64,000 nucleotides of DNA from Lingula anatina (taxonomy: Eukaryota; Brachiopoda; Lingulata; Lingulida; Lingulidae): NCBI RefSeq assembly GCF_001039355.2, contig NW_019775563.1:255147-319146 (forward strand), written 5' to 3'. The notes beneath the pieces are model-generated. The model was not told the DNA's origin, ran no database searches, and was given only the letters and a program-made list of their open reading frames with translations. Below, piece by piece: positions 50,201-63,975 of this stretch. Position numbers and translations under genes: made by a program. Every line of letters begins with the position of its first letter. Position 1 is the first letter of the stretch.

Positions 50201-52746
50201 CTTCATATGAGATTCAAAAATCCACAATAAATACATTTTTACAACTCACAGAAACAAAATAAATTCCATTTTATCGCAAAAATTCTGGAATCAGTGCTTG
50301 CCACCCTCAGTAATAATCTCTTATTTATTTATTTTCTTAATGATTTTGGATATGGTGTAGCCTGCGACAAAGGGTAAATTTCTGAAGTTTCAAGGAAAAT
50401 GCATGTTTTGGTGCCTAAAGGTCTAACGCGCATATTATGACTTTAAAGTTAAATGCCTGTCACCCGTTAAGCGATGAACGTAAGTCGAAACGCTCTTTAC
50501 CATGTTAAAAGCCACTGTTATGAATAAGTCATGTGTCCGCTCGATACTCGTCTTTCTAATACTAATTTGCAAGGTAAATATCAGACCTGGCTACTCGATT
50601 ACACTGAATGTTAAACTCCAGGTTAGATTTTTTTAGTCTCTGAAAACAGATAGGATGAAAGCGTATGGAGTTAGGATAATGAATGAAAATATGAGCAACC
50701 CTCGAGAATTGGGGTCTATCAAAAAACGCAGTGCAGTCATTATATTCCTAGTATCAAATTGGGTTGTTTTTTATTGATGTTCGATTGGGAATTGGCGTTC
50801 TAACAAAAAACTTACAGGAGGGGGAATTTTGGTTCGTGTATTATTGCGTACCGTCAACTACATACTACTCTGAGGAAGACAAAAGTGAAGAAATTTGGGC
50901 ATTTCTCTTGATTACCTAAATGGTGCCTTTTGACGGGCATAAGTATGTGACTCAATTACTATCCTAAGGTTAAATATCTGTCAGTTTTTATTCAATATGG
51001 CTATTCACTATCAAAATGATTTCCTTGAATATAATATTTCACCTGGGCACTATGACCCAGTACAACAGTGACCTATAATGAACTTTCAAAACCATTTTAC
51101 TACGTGACCACACTTAAATTAAACGGTAAATGATCTAAAAAGAGATTTTTTTAAAAATTTCAATGGTCATTTTGGGCCACCATGGAATACTCTCATCATG
51201 GCATGTATACATTTAATATCTCACATTTTTTCAGGACATGACTCTAAAAGCCGGTAGCCGGTAATTGTTGCGATCATATTGCAACAAAGACGTTTGAATT
51301 TCACTTACAAACCCAAAATGATACAAAACACTTCTATCGAACATGTTTCATCCCATGAGGTCGCATGCACGCGGGAGATTTGGTCTTACTAGCTTCTCCC
51401 GGTTATTATCAAGTTTACACTCAATAGACAAGTATTGTCAAGCGAGCCACCCAATATCTCCGGTCTCTTTTATGTTAGGACGACTTGGGATATCAGCTTC
51501 AAACCGTGCCATTTTGAATTCCTCTGATTCGAAGATATGAACCATATGAATAGTCAACGTTAAGTAACATCAAAAATAGGTTACAACATGAATTTGTTTA
51601 GACTGTGTGTGTGTGTATGTGTGTGTGAACGCACGAAAATACAAAGCTTGGCGAAATAACTCAATGTTCATCAAACTAGTACTTTTTCAGCGCAAATGTA
51701 TACCCTAATTAGTCTTTTGTATCCAGGGAATATGAATAAGACCTTTTTTAGAACAAAATTTGATCACTCAAAGAGAGCGAAACGTAGAAAATCGTATAAT
51801 CTTTAATACTCTCTTGAGATTTCCTTCTCATTTTTTCGAGCCTCATATACAAACCCTTAACGAAATGGTTAACCTCTTAAACAAACACACGATAGTTTTT
51901 TTTTTTTTTTTGTGCTTTATCAAACCGTTTTCACAACTTCAGTACCTTGACCACATCATCGAAGCAGGGCTTGTAAGCGAAGAAGCAAGAACGGAATAAC
52001 CACAGCTAAAACAATGTACTCGTTTCATGTTAAGTTGAAATAAGGCGTTGTTTCTGTAATTGGCAATCATGGAACACTTTAGACATAATGATAGCACTTA
52101 CAGATATGATAGAAAGTGATTATTTGCACTTTTCACCCTTATTTTCACAATTTTTTTTTGACAATTCCTAAAATGATGTGTGTTTCGAAACGCCCGCTCA
52201 TTATTCATTTCAAATTAGGATCGGTTTTGCGCATACCCTTGATTAATAACTCAATTCTGAAGGTCAAACTATAATATCCTGTTTCGCCTACTGAGCTTCT
52301 AGAGAAATGGCAAAATAGACAGGAATTGAAATGTGCTTTAGTACAGGTCAAAACCCTTAACAGTATGCATTGTCTGACACTTACAAACAGAACTGCATGG
52401 CATTTTCAAATACAAAAGATACAAAAGCAATCACTTTGTTTTTGATTGCCATATGGATACCAAACCGCGAAACTCCATTTCTTGGCTTTTAACACAGCAC
52501 CAAACAATTGCAGATAATTTTTGATTGCAGAACAGAAGCAGAACCGCATGACTCCACTTTGCCTTATTTCAGTATTGCCTGTCATGGCGCTATTACTCGT
52601 TCCTAATTGCTCTCCTGTCTTGAAGCCTTTGAGGCAGTGCATGAAATACACATGCAATACTCAAATACTCGCCGCCATTGCCCACAAGTTGTCAAACCAA
52701 GAAATTCATTGCGCCTGCTATATGACAATTAACTGACATTAATCTG
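41298..52746. other. Long non-coding stretch
   Basis: No exon or mobile element I can support. Simple repeats include (TA)n at 44506-44521, (GAT)n at 44608-44638 and (TG)n near 51604-51627. A diverged dispersed repeat is shared between about 37070-37200 and 46380-46540. Some stretches (for example 43180-43560, 44690-44800 and 49700-49870) have mixed base composition without repeats and could be conserved regulatory elements, but that needs comparison with other species. Confidence 0.45.
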
Positions 52747-52837
52747 GATGCTGCACTCAGGCGAGTGGCAGTGCAGAACGCCAAGCCAGAGGCCCCTCCA
52801 GGATCTGAGCCAGCGTTGGTTAAAGAGGCAATAAGTG
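52747..52837 (+). CDS. Weak candidate internal exon
   Basis: A GC-richer block with coding-like codon pattern in one frame (INLDAALRRVAVQNAKPEAP, continuing PGSEPALVKEAIS). It ends at a possible donor, AGTG|GTAATT. A possible acceptor CTGCACTCAG ends at 52759, which would give an exon 52760-52837. The frame closes upstream and downstream within intron-like sequence. I do not recognise the peptide. It could be an exon of a large-intron gene or a transposon remnant. Confidence 0.25.
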
Positions 52838-55483
52838 GTAATTTTTATTAAGTTTACCTTTCTGTTTGCAAATTTATTAAACTTAACTTGTCTGTAAATT
52901 GCAAATTTAATTAACTTTACTCGTCTCCAAATGATTTGTTACTTCTTGGATAGTATGGGGATTGGTCCCCATGGTAGAATATCATATTTACCGAATATGA
53001 ATAAAGGAACTACAACTATCTCGTATAACCTCCTGAAGCAATTAAATGTCGCGTGACTTCTAAATGAGAAAAAAGATGTAGTGTACTTTGCACTATAGTA
53101 TTTCTCGGTTGCTGTCAATATGGCGGTTAGATTTGGATATTGGTAGTTGAATACCACAAGGAATTCCACTGAGTTGTGCTTTTCCATTTTCTAATTCCAT
53201 GAATCAGATAAAACCATGGGTACACATGTCTATGCAAATATCAAAGTAATCTTCTACCTTTCGTTTAAAAGAGATGAAGGTTGCATTTTACCAGTGTACT
53301 TTTGTTATGACACGAACAATGTAGTCATATATCTGAAGGCTTCACTCACTTTTATAAAGCTTAAGCATAAGCACATGTTAAAGTCTTCGGTCATTTCCGT
53401 AGCATTATACTGTAGGATATGCTTGAAGAGCAAAGTGACGCCCTGCATAAAGCAATTGCCAGAAAGAGCACCATAAATTATCAAGATTGTGATTAAATAT
53501 AGATCGTTAATAAAATTCTCACTTGACATTTACCTGGCGGAATGTAGCTTGAATAATCCAATGTAATATCGGGTTGGTTCCATTGTTCTGGGGAGCCGTG
53601 ATTATACAAGGGTAAGTCGAGTTTTTTTTTAAACAGCATTTAGATAAAATGGCGATACAGCATTAGCTGTCTTCACCTAATGAGTATTTGTAGATCTGTA
53701 TTTGTTAGAAGAAGCACTCACCAGTATCTATCGAAACTATTGGAAATTGTTTATCAGAAGACAGAACATGTATTTGAGTATACGATAACAGGTACATGTA
53801 GCTTGTGGACATGTAACTATATCTAATAAAAAGTTAGTGGTTTCTAGGGAAACTAAACGTGTTTCACTATCTGTAAGACATTGCGTTTACTAAAAGGGCT
53901 TTTATCCTGACAATACGAGGCGTTGAGTTTTATCAGACTCGGTTTATACATTATTATCAACATTACACAAGAGACAACGAAAAACCAATTTCACCATAAC
54001 TGGTTTTGTATGTAATAATGTGTAATTGCACAAAACAACTGAAACATACATATGAATATAGTGATGTTAAGGAATGATGAGAATATAAACTGCATATGTA
54101 ACGGCATAGAGAGAAAGAAGGATAAAGAGAAATCGCACATTTACAGGCCAAGATGGTATATTTTAGAATTCTTAGTGTTAACCCCATATCTTTATATCTA
54201 CAGGAATATGACGAATGTGGAGTGTGATTTTAAAGAACTGTAAATTGTTTCATTCCACAAAAAAGTGAGCATTTTAGCCATTTTTGCAGTTTTATACCAT
54301 AGTACGCTCCCATGTGACAAGAGACCAACAGCAATTGAAAAAGTTATATAAAACAGTTGTGTAAAAATTAAACAAAATGTGTTCGTCAAATGTCCACTTT
54401 TAAATAAATAACCCTATTATTAAGAATAACCAAACTCCCTCAAATAGCTAGATATTAGTGACTCGGTGTGCCCCCGTAAGAACCTCGGATACAGCGCGGT
54501 GCTAACGGGTCGCAAAATCTAAATGAGGCTATTCCTTGGGGGCCGCGCTCTTACTCATACTTATTCACCCGTTGACGTAGGATGCTTTTTACTCAAATAA
54601 ATACGACAGGCGATTAATAGAATCAGAAGCTTTTTAATCCATGTCAGAAAATCGAATCAGTCCCGACCTTTGCTGGTTGGCGGTGACACTGCCGTCTTTC
54701 CAACTTGACTAATTGTTTCCGCTGGTTTCCACGGAGCAGATGTCCTTGTGGATTGAAAATAGAAATAACATAACTGCCGCGGCATATTCGAAGTCACGGT
54801 TTGCAATACTGTGAGATATATCATTGATGACACTCATTCATGCTTAGCTCTTCAAAGCAAAAATTTCATCGGAACGAGTACGTTCTAAGCAATGTGCTAA
54901 TTTTTTACCTTTGAAGTTGAGCGTACTTTTGCATTTTTACTGACTGGGATTTTTTCAAACCTTTTCAAATACTGGAGGCTTTATTGCTTCTCTTAAATAT
55001 GGTTCAAAGTGTGATTCATTAGAAAAAAAACAGCGAAATACAAACACAAAATTTTAAAACAAAATATCAAATATAAATCGGCCTGCGATTAACTCCTGTA
55101 AGTATTCTGCCTCTAATACAAACGGCTCCTGGCAACGAATCACTCTGGAACAAAGCCGTACAAATTAAGAAAACCACAAAGGACGTTCATAATGCTGACA
55201 TATGACAAGATAACGAGGAAAGCTGCAGTTGGGAGGACAGTTCACGCACGTATCCAGTCAAATGGTAGTAGCCTTTTATCTGAAGGGTTTCATCTGCAGG
55301 GATTCTGGCACGGAAATCAAAACGGTCTTGCTGTGTTCTATTTGACAGCAAGAGCGGGCTACAATAGTGTCACCAGCCCAGCAATTGGCAATCTCATGAT
55401 TCCAACAGAGTCCAGCCACCAGCTGGCAATTGTCTTATTATTTGTTTGGAAGTGGAATAGAACGCAACAAAAGCCGTTCCATT

Positions 55484-55484
55484 T

Positions 55485-55515
<31 letters not shown>
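55484..55515. repeat. (TTG)n microsatellite
   Basis: About ten TTG units. In one frame they would read as poly-Cys, which is not a real protein feature here. Confidence 0.9.
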
Positions 55516-55519
<4 letters not shown>

Positions 55520-55901
55520 TATCGGCATCTAAATAGTTCTTTTAAGAAGTGCAGTTCCTTCTATTTATAAAGGGCGTCTTTACAGATTGAAAAAGATTGC
55601 CACGACAAAATAATGTGCATGTTCTTATGTCAGATGGCGCTGAAACAAACACAGATCACAATAAATACACCGTGTAAAGCAAAAGAACATCAAATCACTT
55701 GTGAAATATTGGTGGAATTTGAGCATATGAAGTCTGGCCACTTCTTATATCAGTAATATATTGGTAGAAGTTATTGGAGCCCATCTTGTAAGCAAAGTAC
55801 ATACACAATGTGTGGAAATTATGGTGAAATTAACATATTTTGAATTTTTTTCTACTTTTTAAAATATTTTGTTGCATAGTCCAAAGTGTTCTTAGACAAC
55901 T

Positions 55902-55915
55902 GTTGCCATGGAACC
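55902..55915. promoter_or_regulatory. RFX X-box-like motif
   Basis: GTTGCCATGGAACC closely matches the palindromic X-box bound by RFX factors. There is no gene start nearby, so its role is unknown. Confidence 0.3.
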
Positions 55916-57589
55916 AAAACAGTGTGTAAAATTAGCATTCTAGGTTTATCAAATCTGCATCAATAGAAGTCATGATACTTTGCTCGGTGTGTAAATGTCA
56001 AAAGATAAAACAAGTGGAATGTCATGTTATGCGTACACTGCAAATATATAAGCTTTTTACGTCAGATGTTAGTGTGATGTATTTATCGTAAGCTCTTTGA
56101 GGATTTTTTAAAACTGTCTTTCAAACACGTATCCGGCTAAGAAGGAAAGCGGTGAATCCTTGTGGCGTTATCAGACTTAATCGGCAAACGACGGATTAAT
56201 AGAAACCCCATTTGTGTATTTGACTTAAGGTAAAACACAGAGGAAAAGGTGCATTGTGTCATCATAAGATCACGTTTATGTAAATATGTACTTAATTCAG
56301 TTAACATGCACATACATTAAAACGCGTTCGGTGTGTTCCCATCAGGTCCACTTTAGACCGAAACTGAACCTAAAACAAGTTATCAAGAAGAATCAATTAC
56401 GGAGAAATCCTGTTGCGTCTGGAAGAATAAGCGCGTTTTGGAGCCGAAATATTCCTTACCTAATGTAGTCAGGGTTTTAAACTTTGCTTTAATGTTGTTT
56501 TATTTGGAGTTGGGAGAGGACGGCATTAGGTAAACAATCAGATTGCACATGTTCATAAATTCATGTCATTTCAACCATTGCTTATAATGTTCACTGAAGC
56601 CTCTTCTACTTGTACAGTAGCACTGTCCTAGCCACCGTATTGGTAATACAAATGTCAAATCTACGGATATGGTGGATTATCTATTCAAGTGAAACCCTGA
56701 TCTAATCAGTGTTCTTTATGCATTTTAATAAACCTAAAAGCGCTTACACGTATTGTTTTATTTGCATGACAAAGCAGCAAGGGTTTTTATTACGAACGAA
56801 GGGTGTGAAATATCGGACGGCTAAGACAAACCAAATAGCGCATGGGTTAAGTCAAATGTGACACTTGATATATAACCATGATCACTGATCTTTCAATCTA
56901 TGCTATATGTGTTTGTGCCATGTAATATTTCTAAGTAAAAAACAGACACGTGTGCACTAATTACCCATATAAGAGACACGGCCATGCGCATCTGAATCAA
57001 TTTATCATAAATGTAATGAATTCGAAATAACGGAAACGTGTTGCATTGCAATGAGCTAATGCGTGGAACTATTTGTTATATAGATCGTTTATCTAAGCTT
57101 TTTAACAACGCTGACTCATATCTTTGAAACCAGTCTCTGTTCATGTGCTGATTGTCTTTCGGTGCACTTAGTGCCCACACAACATATGATACACTTGAAC
57201 AATTTGAGGCATGAAGGTGTGTAAGGGACGATTTACAATCTAAATTGTCTGTTTTAGTCCAATTAATTTTCTCTGTAGATCGAATATGTATTGTGCACAG
57301 AGATGATGTGCTGTGGTGTGCAGCGTGTAAACAAGTACAGCCGAGAAGACATTAAGTGCACTTACCTAGCATATGCCTTTTGTATCTCTTGCATATTAGG
57401 CTAACGTTAATTTGGAAAGAATTTCAATTCTTCCTTGACCTAACGCACTGCATTAAAACCTACCCTTACAAAATTTAAGGAGATTGTGACGCATTATAAT
57501 TTTTTAAGGTGTGAAGTCATGCATGAAGTATATAAATGACTCAAATAACATATAAACAGACACAACGCTATGAAATAATTGTGTTGAAT

Positions 57590-57620
57590 AACACACACGC
57601 ACGCACACACACACACACAG

Positions 57621-57652
<32 letters not shown>

Positions 57653-57658
57653 ACACAC
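57590..57658. repeat. (CA)n microsatellite
   Basis: ACACACGCACGC run with CA repeats, interrupted by CAGACA and CAGAGACA. Confidence 0.95.
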
Positions 57659-59365
57659 GCGGTAAGTACAATGTACATAGAAAACAAACACAATGTACTT
57701 CAATGTACTGTTTACGTATATTATTATCTTGTGCCGTACTAATACTAATGCGGCATCTACAACTCGTCCAGAGATTTTTAATATTTCAAATGCGTTACTT
57801 ATATCCCTTGTAGTCTATTGGTCTCTTGATTTTAGAACAAAGCGACTGCCTGCAAAAACGGCCTTGCTCTCAGAACCTTGCGTGAAGAAAGAAGGTTAGA
57901 AAGCCATTTTCTTTAATGCACGCATCATTAATTGGGGCGACATTTTGAACTCACACAGGTTCGTGACAGTGCATATCATATTTGATCTCACATCTTTTTT
58001 TTTTTCAGGGAAATTTGTTCCACAGGCAGTCGGTATGGTTATGTTTTATCTTGTGACGCACGCCATCGGACGGCTGCGTGGTAGCCATCAAAACGCTTCA
58101 TCTTCTTGAGGTCTGTTTTCCTTCACGTCGGGCATTTATGTAAACTGTTATGTAAACTGTACACATGCACATATACCGTTGCAGCTTCTGATACCTTTTC
58201 ACTGAAAATCAAATACAAATGTTTCAAAAAAAGTAGTAAGCGGCTAATTCAAAAAGACGTCAACTAATATTGCAACATTTACTTAAATAACATAACAACT
58301 TAGTCTTGTTGCGTGCAGTCAATGCAATAGAGGAACCGATTTCATTATCAACTGATCTTGTTACAGTGCAACTTGAAGACCCCTACTGTGGTGACTTGGT
58401 GCATGTACAAAATGGAAGGATATCAGCTGATAGTGTTGTATTGTTGTCAAATTTCCACAGCAATATCGTTTTATCCCTGAGTTTCATTAACATGCGATTC
58501 ATGAAGATTAACGCCTACCGGTATGCTTAGATATAAACCACAACTTCTTTTGTGAAATCTGACCGTGTTTCGTGTATTTTTCATAAAGCATTTTCATCCG
58601 ACGGCGGGTTCAGAATTAAAACCATAACCGTTATAGCAAGCCTCACAAAAAATAATAATAATATAAATAAATAGATAAAATAAATAAATAACTAGTTGTT
58701 ATAATACTGTTGCAAATTTATATTTTACTGGCTTCTGCTGATTTATTTTGTGTCAAGGTGGACTTTTTTTTTTGTTTAAAGGTTGAGACCAAATTTCATT
58801 TGTGAAATGGCCCTGGCCATATAGATTTGCCAAGGTTTATTTTCCGGATAACACGGCAACTTGTCGGCGTCGTTGCACCAGTGATGTGCCGTTGACTGAT
58901 TTTATATTCACGGGCGTTAACTCAAATCAAAATTCCACATGAAATTGAAGATGGCAGCCCATCGAATATGTCCTATTGTTCTTTAGACACGGTGTATTGC
59001 GATACAGACGGAAGCCTCTCTGGGAGCAATTATGGAGTGGAAAAGTTGGGTAATTGGATTATCAGTATATTGTTAGTCGTAAGTGAAAATACGAAAGAAA
59101 GTCACGTCCAGCCGGTAATTAGACGAGGCATTTCCTCTTATAGAGCTAATTTAGCATTATTAAATTATATGAAATAAATGGACGGACAAAGTGACACAAG
59201 CAGAGAGAGAGAGAGGGGGGAGTACAAGTCCGTATCTACGCCTATGGCAAGCACTAGAATAACGCAAGGGCGTTTATGTATAGGAACATACAGCATTAAA
59301 AAGTTAACAAATTCCTCCAAGTGGCGCCCCCGCCTCTGCATAACAAGCCTCAGTTCTGCCACTGA

Positions 59366-59379
59366 AACAGAGAGAGAGA

Positions 59380-59412
<33 letters not shown>

Positions 59413-59413
59413 T
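59366..59413. repeat. (AG)n microsatellite
   Basis: AG run interrupted once by ATGAG. A shorter AG run lies at 59199-59217. Confidence 0.92.
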
Positions 59414-61095
59414 GGAAAAAGTGGAGACATTTTTAACGCAACACAAAAGACAGTGACTCACGCATCCCTTGTCCTTTGTCATGTTAAATCACTCCTCTAT
59501 ATGTTTTCATGAATCTAATAAACGAAGTGTTCTTAAGTCCTGTCATCCTCTCAAATTGCATCAATCACTGCAGGCAAGTCTTGGAAAAGATGGAGGAAAT
59601 GAAATCATGGAGTCATGACACCTTTTCACTGTTTTCTATAAGTATAACATGTCTAATAGAATTTTATTAGAACAACAGAACGTAATCAATCTAATTTCAA
59701 TTTCATCTGCGGAGACCAAAATGTCTCAATGATGGTTTACCCATATTTCCCTAAGAATAAACATCAACGTTTCAAGAAAAAAAACAAGAAATTTTAAGTT
59801 TCGAGAGCTCCCCATTAAATAACTTTTGCAGAGGCTTTATTAGGGATTCATTGATTATGCAATGTGTGCTTAGGCCTTAGAAATGCAGAATCGACTTAAT
59901 TGTTGGCTATAATAATCATTCCCCACATACTAAGTTGTGTGTCATTGTTTTTCCGGACTTTTAATTGTAAAAATAATAAGAAATTGAGACATTTACGAAT
60001 TTTTTGAAAGTACATGGTCAAATTCAACACCGTTTAACAATAAACCAATTTTGAATTGATTCCATAAAGTAGATTGTTCGACAGTATTCACGCGCAGTGG
60101 GTTAGCGGGTTGTTCGATTGATATAACAGGTATCTTAACGTTAACGTCGTTTGATTGCAATCAGACTTTCATCTTCCTCCATTTTAGTCTAGAAACGTGT
60201 TAATCTGTCACGGCGCTGGCCGTGGCCCATTTCGTTAAAGCTATACGTGTAGGTCAGTGGAAAAAGAGTGGAAACCAGAAGAGCATGCGCAAAAGGCTCT
60301 ATTCGATAGCTTAATCAGGAAATATCATGGATACAGCGCACAAAGACGGACAACCAAAGCGAATAAGATTTTTTTAACCTTTCAAAACCCCGTAATCCTG
60401 TCAAAAAACAGCGCTTGGAGTGCGCTGATTGTGAGCAAGCTTACATGGTAATTTCCTTTTGATCGGCTCCTCGCTGTCTTGAGGGAACACGAGGGTGAAA
60501 TTCTAACACGAAACTAACGTTGGCCTCTTTCATAGTATTTTTATCTTCACGGGTTCATTTATTTATTTTTTTGTTTTGTTTTGCTTCATTATAAGGTGAG
60601 AAAACAGGAGGAAATTAACTACACATTACTTTTAAAAGTTCCATACAGAATATGAGAAAATGAGCGGAAATAACATGTATGTACACTACTTCTATCGATC
60701 ATTAAAACAATGGGTTTATTTTCACAATCCAAAACATGATTTGATTTGTACTAGTACAATCACTGATCATGTTCCTGTGCCCCATTCCTATGCAGGAAAA
60801 CAATTTTTGTGACAATTCATTACTATCACATTGTTTTGTCTAGACGTGGACAGCTTTTCCTTGTGCTTTTTTGTCGTTATATATTGCGTAACAAGACGTA
60901 CATGTACACCCTGACCCCTAAAATCTCATACAATTAAAGCTGCGTTCAAGTGGATCGGTCGCGATCAATTGTACACCTATAATTCCTTAGTATATAAATA
61001 AAAAGATAAAATAACATCTTTAGATGTAAAATAAATAAATAAGTAAATAAACTACCGAACCCTCTTGGTGCTCAGCCCATTTCGATCATGTCACA

Positions 61096-61150
61096 TGATC
61101 TTGCATCATCGCTGTAGCTAGCGACCTCTGGTGGAATAAAACCGGAAGTG
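61096..61150. promoter_or_regulatory. Cluster of E-box, CTCF-like and ETS-like motifs
   Basis: Within about 55 bp lie an MITF/TFE-type E-box (CACATGA near 61092-61098), TAGCGACCTCTGGTGGAA at 61119-61136 (close to the complement of the vertebrate CTCF core) and ACCGGAAGT at 61141-61149 (ETS consensus). This suggests a regulatory element or boundary. It is motif matching only. Confidence 0.3.
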
Positions 61151-63836
61151 CTCCGTCCCACATCCATATCAATGATAACTTTACTCGGCACAAATGTGTT
61201 ACTACTGCACTACTGTAAAAATTATGACCTAATAATATAAACAGATGTACTCACAATTACACAGTAATAATCCAATCCCATTAAACAGTCTCTTACCAAT
61301 ACATGAATATCCATGAGGAGACATGTGTACCAGTACAGATACAACTGAATAAGTTTACATAGACTTATATTACAAAAGAAGTTTCGATACAAAATACATT
61401 AATAAAAAAAGTTAATAAAATAATAAGAGATACAAGAATATCAAATATCTCAGAGATTCCTTGCGCTAATTTTTCTTCCTTTTTTGTCATGATGACTTGG
61501 AGGACCCATCATTTCCACCCTTATCTAGACCAAATAATGTAACATTTTGTACCTCTAATTCCGAATTAATTCCCATTTACCGCGCGGAAGCCATGGCCGC
61601 GGGAGTCCGTGATTCTGAAAGGCTCCGCCTAATCTGGTGTGGCACTATGCGGTCGTGATGTGAAGGGAAGGGAGAGCCAAGCTGTCAGCTAGTTCTGGTA
61701 GGAAATAAACGGATATGAAATCGGATTGGCGAAAAAATAGAGCTAAGCTGCGTCCAGCCTTTTAAGCTAGCCTGTTTGACCTCTTTCTATGGATGGCTAG
61801 TCACACTCCATGGTCGCCCACAGAGAATGTCTGGTTTTTGCAGAAAAAAAAACGATGCCTGCGTTCCAGGTTTAACTAAGACCTGCAGTAACTTTGTTTA
61901 AATTCACTTTGAATACTATTACCTTTAATAGTTTAGGATACCTTTATAAAACGTAAAACATACAGTGCTGTGCGGGACGTCAACTTGATTATGAACGCAT
62001 TTAAAAAATTATAATCGGAGTTGGTAAGGCTGTTCAGACGGGGAACACTACAGATCGGTAATCGGGCAAACTTCCGTCATCAGACTGTTTCCCAGGACAA
62101 CGCTATCTCCGTCTGAACAAACCTGAGTATAAAAGAGAATCACGGGAAGTAGCACAAACGGGATGAAATAATAATGCAAATAACTGTACAAAAAATTAAT
62201 GGGCTCCCAGCGCAGACGTGCTGATCTAAAATTACTGTCCCTAGGCGCGTATTTTTAATGATTGGATGTTCGTTAAGTTGTTCAGCATATATAGTGTACG
62301 GAAATGTAATGTTCCTGTGTGCAACCTTACAGGTTTTATGTCATGTGTAAAGTTAACTGCACTCCTTTGGCTGTATAGTTGTGAATGCATGCAGGTTTAT
62401 ATGGCGGGTTACAAAAAAAAAAAAAAAAAAAAAACGCAAGGACATGGCGTCATCTTCAAGCCATGTGCTCTTGCAGAAGATATATTCCACCTTAACATTT
62501 GCTTCGTCTATAACTTTGATTAATAATATCGGTTTTTACTAACGGGTCTCCAACTGCCTTTGACTGGCTTTGTAAGCACCTGCTTGTTTTGTGTTAATCA
62601 TTCACGAATATTTATTAAAACTTTATAAAAAAAAAAGTGCACCTGCACGGGGCCTAGCTTATGGCGGATTATACTTCTTATCACAACGAAGAAAAAACAA
62701 AACCTGATTAGTCGGCATTAAGCGGAGGAGCTTCAAAAAACGCCGCTGGCTGCTGGCGTTTTGTACGTGCTGAAATCATAATCGTTAAGCCATCTTTTTA
62801 ATACTTAAGAGACATTAACAGATAAAGTTTAAAGGAACATAAACCGATAGAGTAAAATTAATGCTGTCATGCAAGTCGTATATAAATGGGTGAAATGCAG
62901 GCGCCAAAGAAAGTCAGTAAAGGGAAGAGTTAGTACTTAATATTACGTTCGTCATAAGGGGGGGGGGGGTATGAATCACACGAATGCTAGTGTTTTGGAT
63001 ATGTTCTTTCGTAATTTTACAAATTCCTAATCATGTTACTGTTTTTGTCATAATTTATAATGCAATATTGATATTAATTTCTGTGTGCGTACTCGATTTA
63101 GAGGTGGAAAGACAAAATTGTACGAAAGATTTTAACATCTCCAACAAGTATTTAAAAGTTATTTGAACGCGTGCAGAACTTATAAATAAGAATTTTACCC
63201 GTATGTGCGGTTCTTGGATTCTTTAAATATCCTCACATATATCAAGAAACTTTTCTTAAGGGTTTTTTATATTTGTTTGCATTGTTTTTGCGTATGTGCA
63301 CGACCGTAAAAATTGACGTCGGAAAAGCTGGCGTTAGAGAATAAAAACAAAAAAACACACTTTTCAGTATATTTTAAAGTAAAAACTCGTCTAATGTTAT
63401 AAGGTCCAATGTCAATAAAACACTGTAAGACTGCTCAAATATGAAGTTCACATAATATTGGCACCAAAGGAATAAGTTACATGTAGTAAGTTTTACACTT
63501 GGTTTACGACAAATTAAATCTAACATCGGGTCAATCATCGGCAAAGTCTCTATTGTGCTATGTCTACGGGGTTCTTGACGAATAACGTCCGCTCTACAGA
63601 CCTCATAGATGTGTGCATTTTTTAGGTTTTTGTTTCAAGTCCTTTTCAATTCTGCATCGGCCTGTGGCACTGCAGGATTACCAAATCAACTAATTGAAAA
63701 AGGCGAGGAACGGCCCGCGGGTGACTCCTCCCGGGTTACTGCGACATTTTCATATTCTAAAGTGACGCAAATTCATTTATCAAATATGCAAACAATTACA
63801 AACAATAACCATAACATAAGCATAAACCCAACATAA

Positions 63837-63872
63837 CAAACAAACAAACAAATGTTAATGGACACCACCACC

Positions 63873-63904
<32 letters not shown>

Positions 63905-63928
63905 CCAACCACCACCACCACCACCACC

Positions 63929-63960
<32 letters not shown>
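63837..63960. repeat. (CAA)n/(CAC)n simple repeats
   Basis: ACAAACAAAC followed by alternating ACC/CAC and CAA triplet runs, extending to about 63970. Confidence 0.95.
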
Positions 63961-63975
63961 CAACAACAACAGCAA

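Larger units (their letters stand above)
52838..57580. other. Non-coding stretch
   Basis: No supported gene. It holds a (TTG)n microsatellite at 55484-55515 and scattered motif-like words. The GC-richer block 54460-54740 is non-repetitive and may be a regulatory element. Confidence 0.45.
57660..63836. other. Non-coding stretch
   Basis: No supported gene. Simple repeats include AG runs at 59199-59217 and 59366-59413, AAT/AAAT runs at 58649-58690, a 22-nt poly-A at 62413-62434 and a poly-G near 62959-62969. The CpG-rich block 61570-61700 contains CCATGGCCGCGGG but no convincing coding exon. Confidence 0.45.

Noticed and set aside
55192-55536. 114-codon frame ending in poly-Cys.
   Set aside because: The poly-Cys is a TTG microsatellite, and the remainder has no recognisable domain.
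59320-59340. AGTGGCGCCCCCGCC as a second CTCF-like site.
   Set aside because: It does not fit the core order of the CTCF consensus well.
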